A stretch of DNA of 64,000 nucleotides from NCBI RefSeq assembly GCF_000378625.1, contig NZ_KB905160.1, positions 473,619-537,618 of the forward strand. Direction: 5' to 3'. The translations under genes were made by a program, and so were the position numbers. Source of the stretch: Colwellia piezophila ATCC BAA-637 (GTDB lineage: Bacteria; Pseudomonadota; Gammaproteobacteria; Enterobacterales; Alteromonadaceae). Shown here piece by piece: positions 36,515 through 46,527 of this stretch; positions within the stretch are counted from its first letter, which is position 1; every line of letters begins with the position of its first letter. The notes under the pieces are model-generated. The model saw only the letters and a list, made by a program, of their open reading frames with translations, ran no database searches and had not been told where the DNA came from.

Positions 36515-38410
36515 ATGGCTAACAATAAAATCATAATCCCGTTGAACACCCAGATGAATAAATTTTATAACGCGGTAAAATACATTATCGGTGCATCAAT
36601 CATAATAACGTCACTGCAAGTGAGTAGTGATGACAATGTTAGTTTGCATACTGAGCCAGATATTGATTTTTCACTGGTTGAAGGGGCACCAACTAAAACT
36701 AATTTCACCGCTGAGAGCCGGGCGTCTATGCAGCAGCTTTATCACGATAAAATTGGACTATTTATTCACTGGGGTCCCTATGCCGTATTAGGCGGTATGT
36801 ACCAAGGTAAACGTAGTGCTGGTGAGTGGATTATGAATCGTGCTGTTATCCCAGTAAAAACCTATGAGCAGATAGCAGCAAAGAAAATCGACTTGGCAGG
36901 TTTTAATGCCGATGACTGGGCACAATTAGCACAAGATGCCGGTATGGGCTTTGTCGTGGTTACTGCTAAGCATCATGATGGTTTTGCGATGTTTGACTCT
37001 AAAGTCTCGAATTATGACATCACTGATTTTTCCGGCACTGGGCGCGATCCAATGAAGGAGTTAGCTGAGGCGGTCAAGGATAAAGGCATTCGTTTGGGCT
37101 TTTATTACTCGCAAACGCAAGACTGGCACGAGTCGGGCGGCATAGGTAATACGTGGGACTTTACTAAGCCTTCTAAAAAAGCCTTTTCCGCTTATCTTAA
37201 TAATAAAGCCATTGCCCAAGTTGAGGAGCTGGTACAAAATTATGGTGACTTGGCGATGATGTGGTTTGATACACCAGGGCCAATTAATAGTGATGATGCT
37301 GGCAAGTTGATAGCGATGGTGAATAAAAACCAGCCGCAAGTATTAATGAATTCCAGGATTGGCGGCGGGCACGGCCACTTTGAGTCAGCAAAAGATCATG
37401 GCTTCCCTCCTGGTGTTTATGTGGATGCTAAAAATGCTATTGAAAACATTAACATTCCTTGGCAAACCCATACTTCGGTAGTTAACCCATGGGGATATAC
37501 CTCTTGGGCGAACGTTAGGCCCGCAGCTGAATTTATTGATAACTTGGTGGAAGTGGTCAGTAAAGGAGGCGTATTGCTATTAAATGTAGCTCCTGATGGT
37601 CATGGCAGTATTCCTGAGGCGCAAGCCCAAGTTTTACGTGAATTAGGACAATGGCTAACAATTAATGGCGAGGCTATTTATGATGCAGATGCTAGTCCGT
37701 TTAGCCATCACAAATATCCGATGACAGTGAAAGGTAACAAACTTTATATCCACCTCATGGAGGCTATTGCCGGTGAGTCTTATGAAATTGATGGGCTATT
37801 AAGTCGTGTTAAAAAAGCCTATTTACTCGCCGATGAAAATAAAGATTCATTGAGTATTAATCAACAAGGGCGAAGTTTACAAATTACTTTACCAGCAACA
37901 ATTAAAGCAGAAACCATTACAGTATTAGCTTTATCTTTAGATGAAACACCAATTCGCATTGCCGACCAAACCATGCAGGCACTTGATAATAACTTTAAGT
38001 TACCGGTTAAATTAAGTTATATCAATAGTTTGCGTTTTGGTTATGATAAAAAAAATGATGCGAGTTTTCATTGGACTCATAATGGCCAAATAATGTCTTG
38101 GCATATTAATATCTCAGTGCCGGGGCGATATCAGATATTTTCTGAACAAGCTGCCGACAATACCCGTGCAGGCATTGAATATACAGTCTCTAACGGTCAA
38201 CAAACTATCACCGCGTTATCGGTAGCAACCGGTAGTAAAAAGCAATTTAAGGAAATAGAACTGGGTATTTTGAGCTTTGCTAAACCAGGGCACTATCAAA
38301 TTTCTACCGAAATAACCAAACGTTTGCCTTTTGCTCAAACTAAAACATCACGACTAGATAAATTTAATCTACGCAGTTTGACCATGAAGCTTCTGGTCGA
38401 ACAGCAGTAG
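36515..38410 (+). CDS. GH29-family enzyme with C-terminal beta-sandwich, divergent active-site segment
   Basis: 631 residues. AAGAGG precedes the start; the N-terminus is a weak signal (YIIGASIIITSLQVSS). GH29 motifs: KIGLFIHWGPYAVLGG (79-94), VTAKHHDGFAMFDSKV (149-164), GIRLGFYYSQTQDW, and nucleophile block LAMMWFDTPG with Asp252. The segment that reads WE in most copies here is IPWQTHTSVVNPWGY, with Gln317 replacing Glu. The C-terminal module (about 490-631) matches that of the GH29 proteins at 15441 and 25665. Fold and nucleophile are certain; specificity or even activity may differ. Divergently transcribed from the GH29 gene ending at 34882. Confidence 0.88.
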   Translation: MANNKIIIPLNTQMNKFYNAVKYIIGASIIITSLQVSSDDNVSLHTEPDIDFSLVEGAPTKTNFTAESRASMQQLYHDKIGLFIHWGPYAVLGGMYQGKRSAGEWIMNRAVIPVKTYEQIAAKKIDLAGFNADDWAQLAQDAGMGFVVVTAKHHDGFAMFDSKVSNYDITDFSGTGRDPMKELAEAVKDKGIRLGFYYSQTQDWHESGGIGNTWDFTKPSKKAFSAYLNNKAIAQVEELVQNYGDLAMMWFDTPGPINSDDAGKLIAMVNKNQPQVLMNSRIGGGHGHFESAKDHGFPPGVYVDAKNAIENINIPWQTHTSVVNPWGYTSWANVRPAAEFIDNLVEVVSKGGVLLLNVAPDGHGSIPEAQAQVLRELGQWLTINGEAIYDADASPFSHHKYPMTVKGNKLYIHLMEAIAGESYEIDGLLSRVKKAYLLADENKDSLSINQQGRSLQITLPATIKAETITVLALSLDETPIRIADQTMQALDNNFKLPVKLSYINSLRFGYDKKNDASFHWTHNGQIMSWHINISVPGRYQIFSEQAADNTRAGIEYTVSNGQQTITALSVATGSKKQFKEIELGILSFAKPGHYQISTEITKRLPFAQTKTSRLDKFNLRSLTMKLLVEQQ

Positions 38411-38702
38411 GTTAGCGGTTTATGTTTTACAAATCAGCAGATTATGTAAATTAATGTAAGGTTTATGGCTCCTTAGCAACAATTCAGATAAATTAAATTG
38501 TTTAGGGAAGATAACGATCAATCACAAGGTGATTTTGTCTGAATATTCAATGTCAGTTATGAGTGCAGGTTTAGCCAACATTGCCATCTTACCGAACAAA
38601 AATTAATGCAAGTTTTTCATGAGATTAAAGGCTATAATCAGTCACTTATTTTTAGTTGTGTTTAGTATTTATAATAGTTACCCCATCATTTAGAGGTGTA
38701 TT

Positions 38703-40934
38703 TTGTTTTCTAGTTTCTTTCATGTTGTATTTTGGGCTTTGTTACTCGTGTCATTTAATCAGCAATTAATATCTAAGGTGCAGGCAGCAGAGTTAAACAA
38801 CGTTGATTTCCAAAAAACGAAGCCAGTATCTAATCAAGTATGTACTAGTTGTCATCAGCAGCAACAGCATAGTTGGCAAGAGTCTGATCATGCTAAAGCA
38901 ATGGCTATTGCTGATAAAAACTCAGTATTAGGCAACTTCGATAATGTAAACGTTGAGCATTACGGCCAAAAAGCATTTTTCTTTATTAAAAATGAACAAT
39001 ATCAAGTAACGGTTTCTTATGATGATAAGTCCGATACTTATCCCGTTAAGTATACATTTGGCCATTTTCCGCTACAACAATACTTGGTTGAAACCGAAAC
39101 GGGTAAGTTGCAAGTTTTACCCTTTGCTTGGGACTCTCGAGTTAAAGCTGATGGTGGTCAGCGTTGGTATCATAACTATAGCAATGAAGAAATTCGTCCC
39201 CAAGATAGACTGCATTGGCGTCAGCCTCTGCAAAACTGGAATGGTATGTGTGCTGACTGTCACTCTGATGGTTTAAAACGTAATTATAATCTTGATAAAA
39301 ATAGCTTTTCTTCTAAGTGGGATAATATCAATGTTGGCTGTTTGTCTTGCCATGGCAATATGACTACCCATGCGAAAGAATCAGCAAAAACAGCAAGTTC
39401 AGTAAAACGTAATGTCAGCAAAGATATTACCTCGAGTGCACATCCAACCGGGCAATGGCTACGAGCAATAGGGCAGAAAACGGCTAGCTGGCAAGGGAAA
39501 AAACGTGATAATAGTTTTATGGATACTTGTTTTGCCTGTCATTCATTACGCGCACCATTAACCGATGGTATTAACCCTAGCAGACCGTTTCTAGATCAGT
39601 TTTCGCCACAATTATTAGCGGCGCCTTTGTACCATGCTGATGGTCAAATTAAAGAAGAAGTGTATGTTTATGGCTCCTTCTTACAGAGCAAAATGTTTGC
39701 TGCAGGCGTGAACTGCCTTGATTGTCATGACAAGCACACCATGAAGGTAAAAACCTTGGATAATGGTTTATGTTTACAGTGCCATGGCAGCGATGTGTAC
39801 AACGTAAAGTCTCATCACCAACATCAGGAAGACTCCACAGGTGCACTCTGTGCTAATTGCCATATGCCAACAAACCGCTATATGGGTGTAGATGATAGGC
39901 GAGATCATAGTTTTAAAATTCCAAGACCAGACTTATCGAGTGAATTTGATACTCCGAATGCCTGTACCAGTTGCCATGATGATAAAAACAATCAATGGGC
40001 GAGTGATAACTTGAAAAAATGGCATGGTAAGCCGAAAGCATTGCCAAACAGTAAGCAATTTTTAATGCGATTAAATAGCGGTCAAGGCATTAACCTTGAA
40101 GATCACTTAACTATTATTACTGATAAAAACCTAGCGGTTATCAATCGGGCAACAGCAATTCAGCAGCTTGCTTACACCACGCAAACCATCACCAGTGAAA
40201 TCTTAGGACCTTTGTTAACGGATAAAGAAAACCTTATTCGATTAAGTGCGGCCAGTGCCGCCACTCTATTGCCACCAACGGATAGAGTGGCTTTATTAGT
40301 GCCATTGTTAACCGATAAGTTTAGAGCTATTCGAGTGGCTGCTGCCCGTAGCTTAGTAGACAGCCAGGTTTCAGCCGTAGATCAAGCCGTGTTTGCTCTA
40401 GCATTTAAAGAACTACAGCAGTCAAATGATATTAGCAGCTGGCGCGGCGAAGGGCGGATGAATTTGGGCATAAATGCCCTGCAAAGCGGTGATACCATAG
40501 CAGCAGAAAAAGCCTTTAAAGCAACGATTGTTGTGGAGCCTTATTTTGATACGGGTTACATCAACTTAGCGGATTTATATCGTTCACTGCAACGACCTGC
40601 ACAAGTCAGTTCTGTGTTGATGAAAGGCATGAAAAACTTACCTAAATCAGGGGCAATAAAATATTCTTATGGTTTACATCTGGTTCGTCAAAAAACGCTT
40701 CCTAAAGCAGTAAGCTATTTTTCACAGGCAATGTTGTTATCTCCTGAAAACTCTCAATATGCTTATACTTATATATTGGCAATGGATGGCACAGGGCAGA
40801 GCGCACAAGCGCTGAGCAAGCTTAAGTTGTTAATTATTAATTACCCCGACAATGGCCAATTGCAAGAGCTTGGTTTGTATCTATCACAGAAATTAAACAG
40901 TAAAGCTGACTATGACTGGTTTAGGACTTTATAA
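38703..40934 (+). CDS. Eight-haem c-type cytochrome with HEAT-like and TPR tail
   Basis: 743 residues with a TTG start; AGAGG lies just upstream. Signal peptide 1-28 (SKVQA). Eight CxxCH haem sites: CTSCH, CADCH, CLSCH, CFACH, CLDCH, CLQCH, CANCH and CTSCH, the first at residue 47. After them come two HEAT-like helices (RLSAASAATLLPP, RVAAARSLVD) and TPR-type repeats to the end. The protein is periplasmic and would carry electrons or act as a multihaem redox enzyme; known families with this plan are mostly uncharacterised. Its place inside a sulfatase/fucosidase region is unexplained. No partner quinol dehydrogenase or oxidase is nearby, so it may simply be a neighbour of the locus. Confidence 0.85.
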   Translation: MFSSFFHVVFWALLLVSFNQQLISKVQAAELNNVDFQKTKPVSNQVCTSCHQQQQHSWQESDHAKAMAIADKNSVLGNFDNVNVEHYGQKAFFFIKNEQYQVTVSYDDKSDTYPVKYTFGHFPLQQYLVETETGKLQVLPFAWDSRVKADGGQRWYHNYSNEEIRPQDRLHWRQPLQNWNGMCADCHSDGLKRNYNLDKNSFSSKWDNINVGCLSCHGNMTTHAKESAKTASSVKRNVSKDITSSAHPTGQWLRAIGQKTASWQGKKRDNSFMDTCFACHSLRAPLTDGINPSRPFLDQFSPQLLAAPLYHADGQIKEEVYVYGSFLQSKMFAAGVNCLDCHDKHTMKVKTLDNGLCLQCHGSDVYNVKSHHQHQEDSTGALCANCHMPTNRYMGVDDRRDHSFKIPRPDLSSEFDTPNACTSCHDDKNNQWASDNLKKWHGKPKALPNSKQFLMRLNSGQGINLEDHLTIITDKNLAVINRATAIQQLAYTTQTITSEILGPLLTDKENLIRLSAASAATLLPPTDRVALLVPLLTDKFRAIRVAAARSLVDSQVSAVDQAVFALAFKELQQSNDISSWRGEGRMNLGINALQSGDTIAAEKAFKATIVVEPYFDTGYINLADLYRSLQRPAQVSSVLMKGMKNLPKSGAIKYSYGLHLVRQKTLPKAVSYFSQAMLLSPENSQYAYTYILAMDGTGQSAQALSKLKLLIINYPDNGQLQELGLYLSQKLNSKADYDWFRTL

Positions 40935-41160
40935 TTTTATTAGGCGATTTTTTACGGTTGATGGTACGAAAATCTAAATTACTAATTTTAGTAGTTAGGT
41001 AACTGGCTGATCGAATAGGGGACTTTTGATTATTAGCCAAAATATTATTTATTACCGAAAGAACAGCTTTATACGTTGCTTGCTAACTCAAGTGTAAGTT
41101 ATTGTATTTATTGGAACTATGTTATTTATATCGTTTATATTAACATTCTTGAGGGGTTGG

Positions 41161-41202
41161 TGACTTAGGTCGTTGGGCTTCAAATCGCCCCATGGCACCA
41201 CT
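41161..41202. other. tRNA-3'-end-like fragment ahead of a terminator
   Basis: A short stem GGGC/GCCC around TTCAAATC is followed by ATGGCACCA. This resembles the T-arm and CCA end of a tRNA, but the first T-stem pairs do not fit and no 5' acceptor half lies upstream. It is a fragment at best, possibly an attachment-site remnant or the end of a small RNA. Confidence 0.2.
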
Positions 41203-41221
41203 AGATTTAAATGATTAAATG

Positions 41222-41253
41222 AAAGGCCGATACCTTATGTATTGGCCTTTTTT
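41222..41253 (+). terminator. Rho-independent terminator without an obvious gene
   Basis: AAAGGCCGATAC pairs with GTATTGGCCTTT (one mismatch), then TTT. It is about 290 bases past the cytochrome stop, so it may end that transcript or a small RNA from about 41150. Confidence 0.65.
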
Positions 41254-41448
41254 GTCGGGAAGGTTTTTTAACTGCTTTATTCAATCACAAGTAACTATCT
41301 GAAAGTGGGAGTGAATTTATAGGGCCACTTAAAATTAATACCAAATCTAGCTATTAATCAATATTAAGTAAGTCTTGTTATGCTTTAGCCGCGATCGCTT
41401 GTAGCTGACCACTTGATTCTCGATCAGATACCTCGAGAATGACGAATT

Positions 41449-41957
41449 AACTTATACCAATTTCATTAACTTATACCAATTTCATTAAATTATTGCTCAC
41501 TTGTGCTGGTTAAAATACGCCATGTCAGCGCGATACCAAGTACATTAATTAATTGACCACTGAGCGAGAATTAAAAGGCATAGAGGCAAGGCATTGATTG
41601 AAGATAATGGTTATTCAGGAGAATAAGCTCCTGCATTCTCTAAGAAGCTACATCCATGTAGCGTCCTTGTCGAAATCAATAACGACGCATGTAAGCCTTT
41701 ACCTTTTATTAGGTACTCGCCCTTTGGGAGTTTATTAGCAAACTGATAACGGCACAAAATTAAAAAAATATAGAATAACTATGTTTAAGTAATTTTTCTT
41801 GTTCTAAGCTCCATAATATAACTCTCAGTTGATCAATATATTAGTGTAATTGGTATTACTCTCAATCCCAATAAGCCAGCTATTGCTCAATTGAGCGCAT
41901 TGCCCTGATTTATTTTCCCTATGCACAACAAGATCACAAACTTAATGAAACTGGTAT
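41449..41957. repeat. Composite dispersed repeat region
   Basis: It opens with two exact 19-base copies of AACTTATACCAATTTCATT (41449-41467 and 41468-41486). The word at the far end (TTAATGAAACTGGTATTA, 41940-41957) is its approximate inverse. The interior (about 41545-41700) resembles the left part of the 22854-23117 element (CTGAGCGAGAATTAAAAGG). Just before it, 41424-41446 carries the CTCGATCAGATA-CTCGAGAATGACGA palindrome also found near 49300. No gene was seen from 40935 to 42023. Confidence 0.55.
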
Positions 41958-42023
41958 TACATTGCTGTAAATGCTTTATACATTAACTATTAAAGTTGAA
42001 TGACTTGCCTTGGCTAATACTAT

Positions 42024-45000
42024 TTACAAAACCTTGCTTTGCAGCAAAGCCGAACTGTCTTCTTCGACTTCAAGCTCTTGTTCAAGCTCTTGTTCACCTT
42101 CTACCTCTTCTTCATCAGTAATGGCTTTGTCATTAATCACTAGATACAAACACGGTAATACTAATAAGCACACTAGTGTGGTAAACAAAATACCAAAGCC
42201 TAATGATACTGCCATAGGTACGACAAATTGCGCTTGTCTTGAGGTTTCAAATACCATAGGTGCTAAGCCACAAAATGTGGTGATAGTTGTTAGTATAATG
42301 GGACGGATCCTGCGTCGACAGGCTTCTTTAATTGAGTCCAATGCTGAATGTCCTTGTTCAGCTTTTTTGTTGGCATATTCGACCAAGATCAAACTGTCAT
42401 TAACCACCACGCCGGCTAATGCCAACATGCCCATTAAACTCACGATACTCAAGCCAAAACCTAACACCATATGGCCTAAAATAGCGCCCACTGCGCCAAA
42501 GGGAATAATAGCCATAATGACGATGGGCTGAACGTAACTTTTAAAAGCAATGGCCAATAAGATATAAATAGCCACTAAGGCAAAACCCGTGCCCAACTCT
42601 AATCTTGAAACACTCTCAGCTATCTCTTCTTGATCGCCACCAAAAACGACTTTTATGCCAGGGTATCGCCCTTGCAACTCAGGCACTAAATAATCTCGCA
42701 CCATTTTAGCAACCCCAGGGATGTTTTCTTCAGGCAATATTTCCGCGCCAACTTTTTCAACTCGCTGGCCTTTTCGTCTTAAAATAAAGCCCGGCGCTAA
42801 TACCTTGTTAATAGTCGCGACACTGCCTAAAGGCGCATAACCACCCGCTTTCGTACGGATGAGCAGAGATTCTATTTTATTAACATCACCACGTTCATGC
42901 TCCGGCAATCTCACTAAGGTAGTGACTTGATTACGTAACCTGTGTTGTCTTTGCGCGCGTGCTCCGTATAAAGAGGCCCGCATCTGCGCCGCTAAGTCTG
43001 TGGCGTCTAGACCCAGCGCCCGGCCATTTTCGTTAAGGCTAAGCTTCCATTGTGGTTTGCCTTCTTCCATGGTGTTAACAGTTGCCACGACATTTTCACT
43101 CATGGCTAAAAATTCCACCGCATCTTGGGCGGCAAGTGCCAGTACTTGACTATCACTATGGCGTAATTCTATTGTTAAAGAAGCTGTGCTAACAGCGCTA
43201 GAGCCACGTCTTGCGCCGCTAAACCTTAGCTTGCCAAGGTTAGGTAATGACGTAGCATGCTCGCGCCAAAACTCTTTCACTTGATTGGTAGAGTATTCAC
43301 GCTCTTCGCTTTCTACCAATAACAACGCCACTTCAACGCTATTATCACGAATAATACTGCGAGTACTAACAACACTATTTTCAAGGCCATAAGCTTTGAC
43401 CATAGATTCGGCGTTAGCTTCTAACGTTGCCCTAAGAAAAATCGCTTGCTGCTCTGTGGACGAGGCAGATATTTCATAATTGGCTTTAACCCAGCGACCA
43501 TCCATTTTGGGGTAGAGACTAAAACCCATTTTGCCACTGAACGCATAAGCCATGACGATACAAAAAATAAAACAGGCCACTGACAGCACTAAAGCGGGAC
43601 GCTGCAAACATTTATTAAGCAGGGGAGAATAAATGTTTTCAATAAAATGATTTAAACTGCCATGACATTTTTTTTGCGCTTTATTAAGCCATCGCTCTAT
43701 TTTAGTGGGTTTCTTGTTGTTTATATGCGCTAAGTGAGAGGGTAAAATAAACAAGGCTTCAACCCATGAAACGGCAAAACAAAGCACTACCACAATAGGG
43801 ATAGCGCCGAATAATAACTTCATGCTGCCGGGCAATAATAACAAAGGTAAAAAGGCCACAATATTGGTCAAAATAGCGTAGGTAAGTGGCTTAGCCACTT
43901 CATTGGCACCTTTTATAGCGGCTTCTTCATAGGACATGCCCTCTTGTATATGGGCGAATATATTCTCGCCGGCAATGATGGCGTCATCAACCACTATGCC
44001 TAAGGCAATAATGAAACCAAACATTGACACCATATTGATTGAAACATCAAAGCTAGGAAGAAATAACATGGCGCCTAAAAATGAACTTGGAATGCCGGCT
44101 ACCACCCAAAACGCGAGTTTAAACTGCAAGAATAAACTCAAAATGATCAATACCAGCAACAAACCAATAAAGGCATTCTTAAGTAATAGGCTTAGGCGTT
44201 TTTGATAATTCTTGGCATCATCATCAACAATGGCTATGCCCGAATTAGGCGGTAACATGGCGAGTATTTCAGGCCACATGTCTTCGATGGCATCAGCAAT
44301 TTGTGACGGTGTTTGATCTCCCGTTCTATAGATATTTAATTGTGCTGATAATTGGCCATTGTAAGTCACTAGATCACGTATGTCAGCAAAGCCCTCGGTG
44401 ACATTCGCTATGTCACCTAACCGTAATTGATCCCCAGATTTGTCCGAAATAATAGGTACATTGGCTAAGTCTTGTGCCCAAAACTCACGTTGATCAACCG
44501 AGACCAGAATATCACCACTATTTGCTTTGATTTTTCCTGCCGATTGTTCAACGACATTCTTTTTTAGCATGCTAGCAATTTTGCTTAGCGTCAGGTCATA
44601 AGCTTGCAAGTCTGTTTGCGCCACCTCAACATGGATTTCTTCTTGGGGTATGCCCCTGAGTTTTACCTGCGAGATATAAGGCGATTGTAAAATGCGATCG
44701 CGTACCTGTTCTGTCAGTCGTTTTAAGGCGAAACGATCTAAATCTGCATGAACGATGAGTTCCATGACATCGGCAACTCGGGTGTCTAATTTAACATGAG
44801 GCCGTTCCATACCCGAAGGAAAAGACGATATTCGATTAACCGCCTGTTGGGCATCTTGATAAACTTTTTGTGGTGTTGCGCCAGCCTCTAACTCAGCTCT
44901 TACCCTAACCCAACCGGTACCAATAAAGGTGTCGATTTTACTGATACCGTCGAGGCTATAAAGCGCCGCTTCTACCGGAACGGCAATTGCTACTTCCATT

Positions 45001-45206
45001 TCACTCGGCGCTGCACCAGGATACGACACCCGCACAGATATAGTATCGCGAGACGTTTCGGGCATATATTCTTTGCGAATCATAAAAGACATCACCAAGC
45101 CGCCAAAAATCAAGGCAAGCATTAGCAAGTGCGGAGCCACTTTGTGTTGGATCATCCACGAGATAGCATTCATTTTCTTGGTTGAGTTAGCTTGCTTATT
45201 TTGCAT
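42024..45206 (-). CDS. RND efflux pump inner-membrane permease (AcrB/HAE1-like)
   Basis: 1060 residues, normal for the family. An N-terminal membrane segment precedes a large periplasmic domain, and the central block FGFIIALGIVVDDAIIAGENI carries the paired acidic residues used for proton transfer. A second membrane half (LLAIAFKSYVQPIVIMAIIP..., GVVVNDSLILVEYAN) completes the fold. The C-terminus ends in an unusual acidic low-complexity run (EEEVEGEQELEQELEVEE). Start overlaps the adaptor gene by 11 bases, so outer-membrane factor, adaptor and pump form one operon. The substrate is unknown; no regulator is adjacent. Confidence 0.93.
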   Translation of the reverse strand: MQNKQANSTKKMNAISWMIQHKVAPHLLMLALIFGGLVMSFMIRKEYMPETSRDTISVRVSYPGAAPSEMEVAIAVPVEAALYSLDGISKIDTFIGTGWVRVRAELEAGATPQKVYQDAQQAVNRISSFPSGMERPHVKLDTRVADVMELIVHADLDRFALKRLTEQVRDRILQSPYISQVKLRGIPQEEIHVEVAQTDLQAYDLTLSKIASMLKKNVVEQSAGKIKANSGDILVSVDQREFWAQDLANVPIISDKSGDQLRLGDIANVTEGFADIRDLVTYNGQLSAQLNIYRTGDQTPSQIADAIEDMWPEILAMLPPNSGIAIVDDDAKNYQKRLSLLLKNAFIGLLLVLIILSLFLQFKLAFWVVAGIPSSFLGAMLFLPSFDVSINMVSMFGFIIALGIVVDDAIIAGENIFAHIQEGMSYEEAAIKGANEVAKPLTYAILTNIVAFLPLLLLPGSMKLLFGAIPIVVVLCFAVSWVEALFILPSHLAHINNKKPTKIERWLNKAQKKCHGSLNHFIENIYSPLLNKCLQRPALVLSVACFIFCIVMAYAFSGKMGFSLYPKMDGRWVKANYEISASSTEQQAIFLRATLEANAESMVKAYGLENSVVSTRSIIRDNSVEVALLLVESEEREYSTNQVKEFWREHATSLPNLGKLRFSGARRGSSAVSTASLTIELRHSDSQVLALAAQDAVEFLAMSENVVATVNTMEEGKPQWKLSLNENGRALGLDATDLAAQMRASLYGARAQRQHRLRNQVTTLVRLPEHERGDVNKIESLLIRTKAGGYAPLGSVATINKVLAPGFILRRKGQRVEKVGAEILPEENIPGVAKMVRDYLVPELQGRYPGIKVVFGGDQEEIAESVSRLELGTGFALVAIYILLAIAFKSYVQPIVIMAIIPFGAVGAILGHMVLGFGLSIVSLMGMLALAGVVVNDSLILVEYANKKAEQGHSALDSIKEACRRRIRPIILTTITTFCGLAPMVFETSRQAQFVVPMAVSLGFGILFTTLVCLLVLPCLYLVINDKAITDEEEVEGEQELEQELEVEEDSSALLQSKVL

Positions 45207-46527
45207 AACTTAACCCTTGTTGCACTTTCTCTTGCTCTTTATTCAGTCTTTTACTTTTACTTTTACTTTTACCTTTAGCATTATCAGCAATGGCGACTGT
45301 TTCTTGCTTATTTTTGCTTTTACTCTTGGCTATTGCATTTGAAATATTTCTTCTGCTTCTAACCTCTAAACCTATACTGGCAATGCCGGGTTTTTCAGCA
45401 AGTGCTCTATCTCCTGGCTTAATATCAGTGTTGACATAAATAACATCCCGGCCTTTAAACAATATTTCAACGGGTCTTTTTTGTAGGGTATTATTTTTAT
45501 CCACCACCCAAATAGTATTATCCGCTTGTAACCACGGATGTTTAATGGTCCAGGCATTTTTAATGGTTTTACCTTTTAATTGAATATTTAAAAAATCATT
45601 AATAAATACTTGTGGCTGGTTCGCTTGTGCTGTTTGCGGATGATCAATAGCCAACAGCAGTTTTACTTGCCGGTCTTTAGTATCTAACTCCGGCAATATT
45701 GAGACAAACCGTGCGGTACGCGTTTGACCTTCGCCCCATAACCGGTTTTGCGAAATTTCGGCTAATTGCTGTTTATCTAACAGGGCTAAAAATTTATGCG
45801 GGATTTTAACCTCAAGCCAATAAACAGCAGTATTTACCACAGAAAATAATGACGAGTTACTTGATACCTTACTGCCCAAGCCAACCGCTTTACTGATCAC
45901 TTTACCGTCAAAGGGCATCAAAACACGAGTCCGGCTTAAATTTAACTTTGCCTTGTCAACATTGATTATCGCTACTGCTACTTTAGCCTTGGCCACCGTC
46001 AGCTGAGGTTCTCGTAAAACTAAGGATTCATCAATATTCAAACCTTCATAAGTATTGAGCAGTAATAACTCTTCTTTGGCTAATAACTGGTCTGCTTGTA
46101 CTAGGGAAAAGTTGGCTTTTGCTTGCGCTAACTGAGCTTGTTGAGACTTTAACGCGAGTTCAAAATCCACAGGCTCAAGCTTGGCTAACCATTGGCCTTT
46201 TTTTAATTGGCCACCAGGTATCGCTAACGGGTTAATTGACTCAATATTGCCTGATACCCGAGCATGAATTTTCACCAACTCTGCCGGTATGACAATGCCC
46301 GAGGCATGCCAAGAAGGTACTACTGAGGCTTTAACTAACTCACTTGTTTGCACCATACGCAAACGTTTTACCTGCTTTTTTTTATAATGAGCGGGTTTTT
46401 GCTGGCCCGAATGTAAAATGTAATAACCAAGCACTGCGCCTAAAATAACAATAATTAAAGGTAGCATCTTACTTTTAAAGGAAAGGTTATTTTTAAAGAA
46501 GCTTTTATTAGATAAGAAATCACGCAT
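45196..46527 (-). CDS. RND periplasmic adaptor (membrane fusion protein)
   Basis: 443 residues. One N-terminal membrane segment (MLPLIIVILGAVLGYYIL), then the biotinyl-lipoyl-like half SGNIESINPLAIPGGQLKKGQWLAKL, a coiled-coil hairpin rich in Gln/Ala (LKSQQAQLAQAKANFSLVQ), the second lipoyl half (VLMPFDGKVISKAVGLGSKV) and beta-barrel. It bridges the pump and the outer-membrane factor. A Lys/Ser-rich repetitive tail (KGKSKSKSK) is unusual and encoded by short DNA repeats. Overlaps both neighbours by 8-11 bases. Confidence 0.92.
   Translation of the reverse strand: MRDFLSNKSFFKNNLSFKSKMLPLIIVILGAVLGYYILHSGQQKPAHYKKKQVKRLRMVQTSELVKASVVPSWHASGIVIPAELVKIHARVSGNIESINPLAIPGGQLKKGQWLAKLEPVDFELALKSQQAQLAQAKANFSLVQADQLLAKEELLLLNTYEGLNIDESLVLREPQLTVAKAKVAVAIINVDKAKLNLSRTRVLMPFDGKVISKAVGLGSKVSSNSSLFSVVNTAVYWLEVKIPHKFLALLDKQQLAEISQNRLWGEGQTRTARFVSILPELDTKDRQVKLLLAIDHPQTAQANQPQVFINDFLNIQLKGKTIKNAWTIKHPWLQADNTIWVVDKNNTLQKRPVEILFKGRDVIYVNTDIKPGDRALAEKPGIASIGLEVRSRRNISNAIAKSKSKNKQETVAIADNAKGKSKSKSKRLNKEQEKVQQGLSYAK

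Noticed and set aside
41161..41202. Functional tRNA gene
   Set aside because: No 5' acceptor strand, no anticodon arm and an imperfect T-stem.
42010..42531. 173-codon Ser/Thr-rich plus-strand open frame
   Set aside because: It is the mirror of the RND pump gene; its composition reflects the opposite strand and it has no independent start signal or family match.
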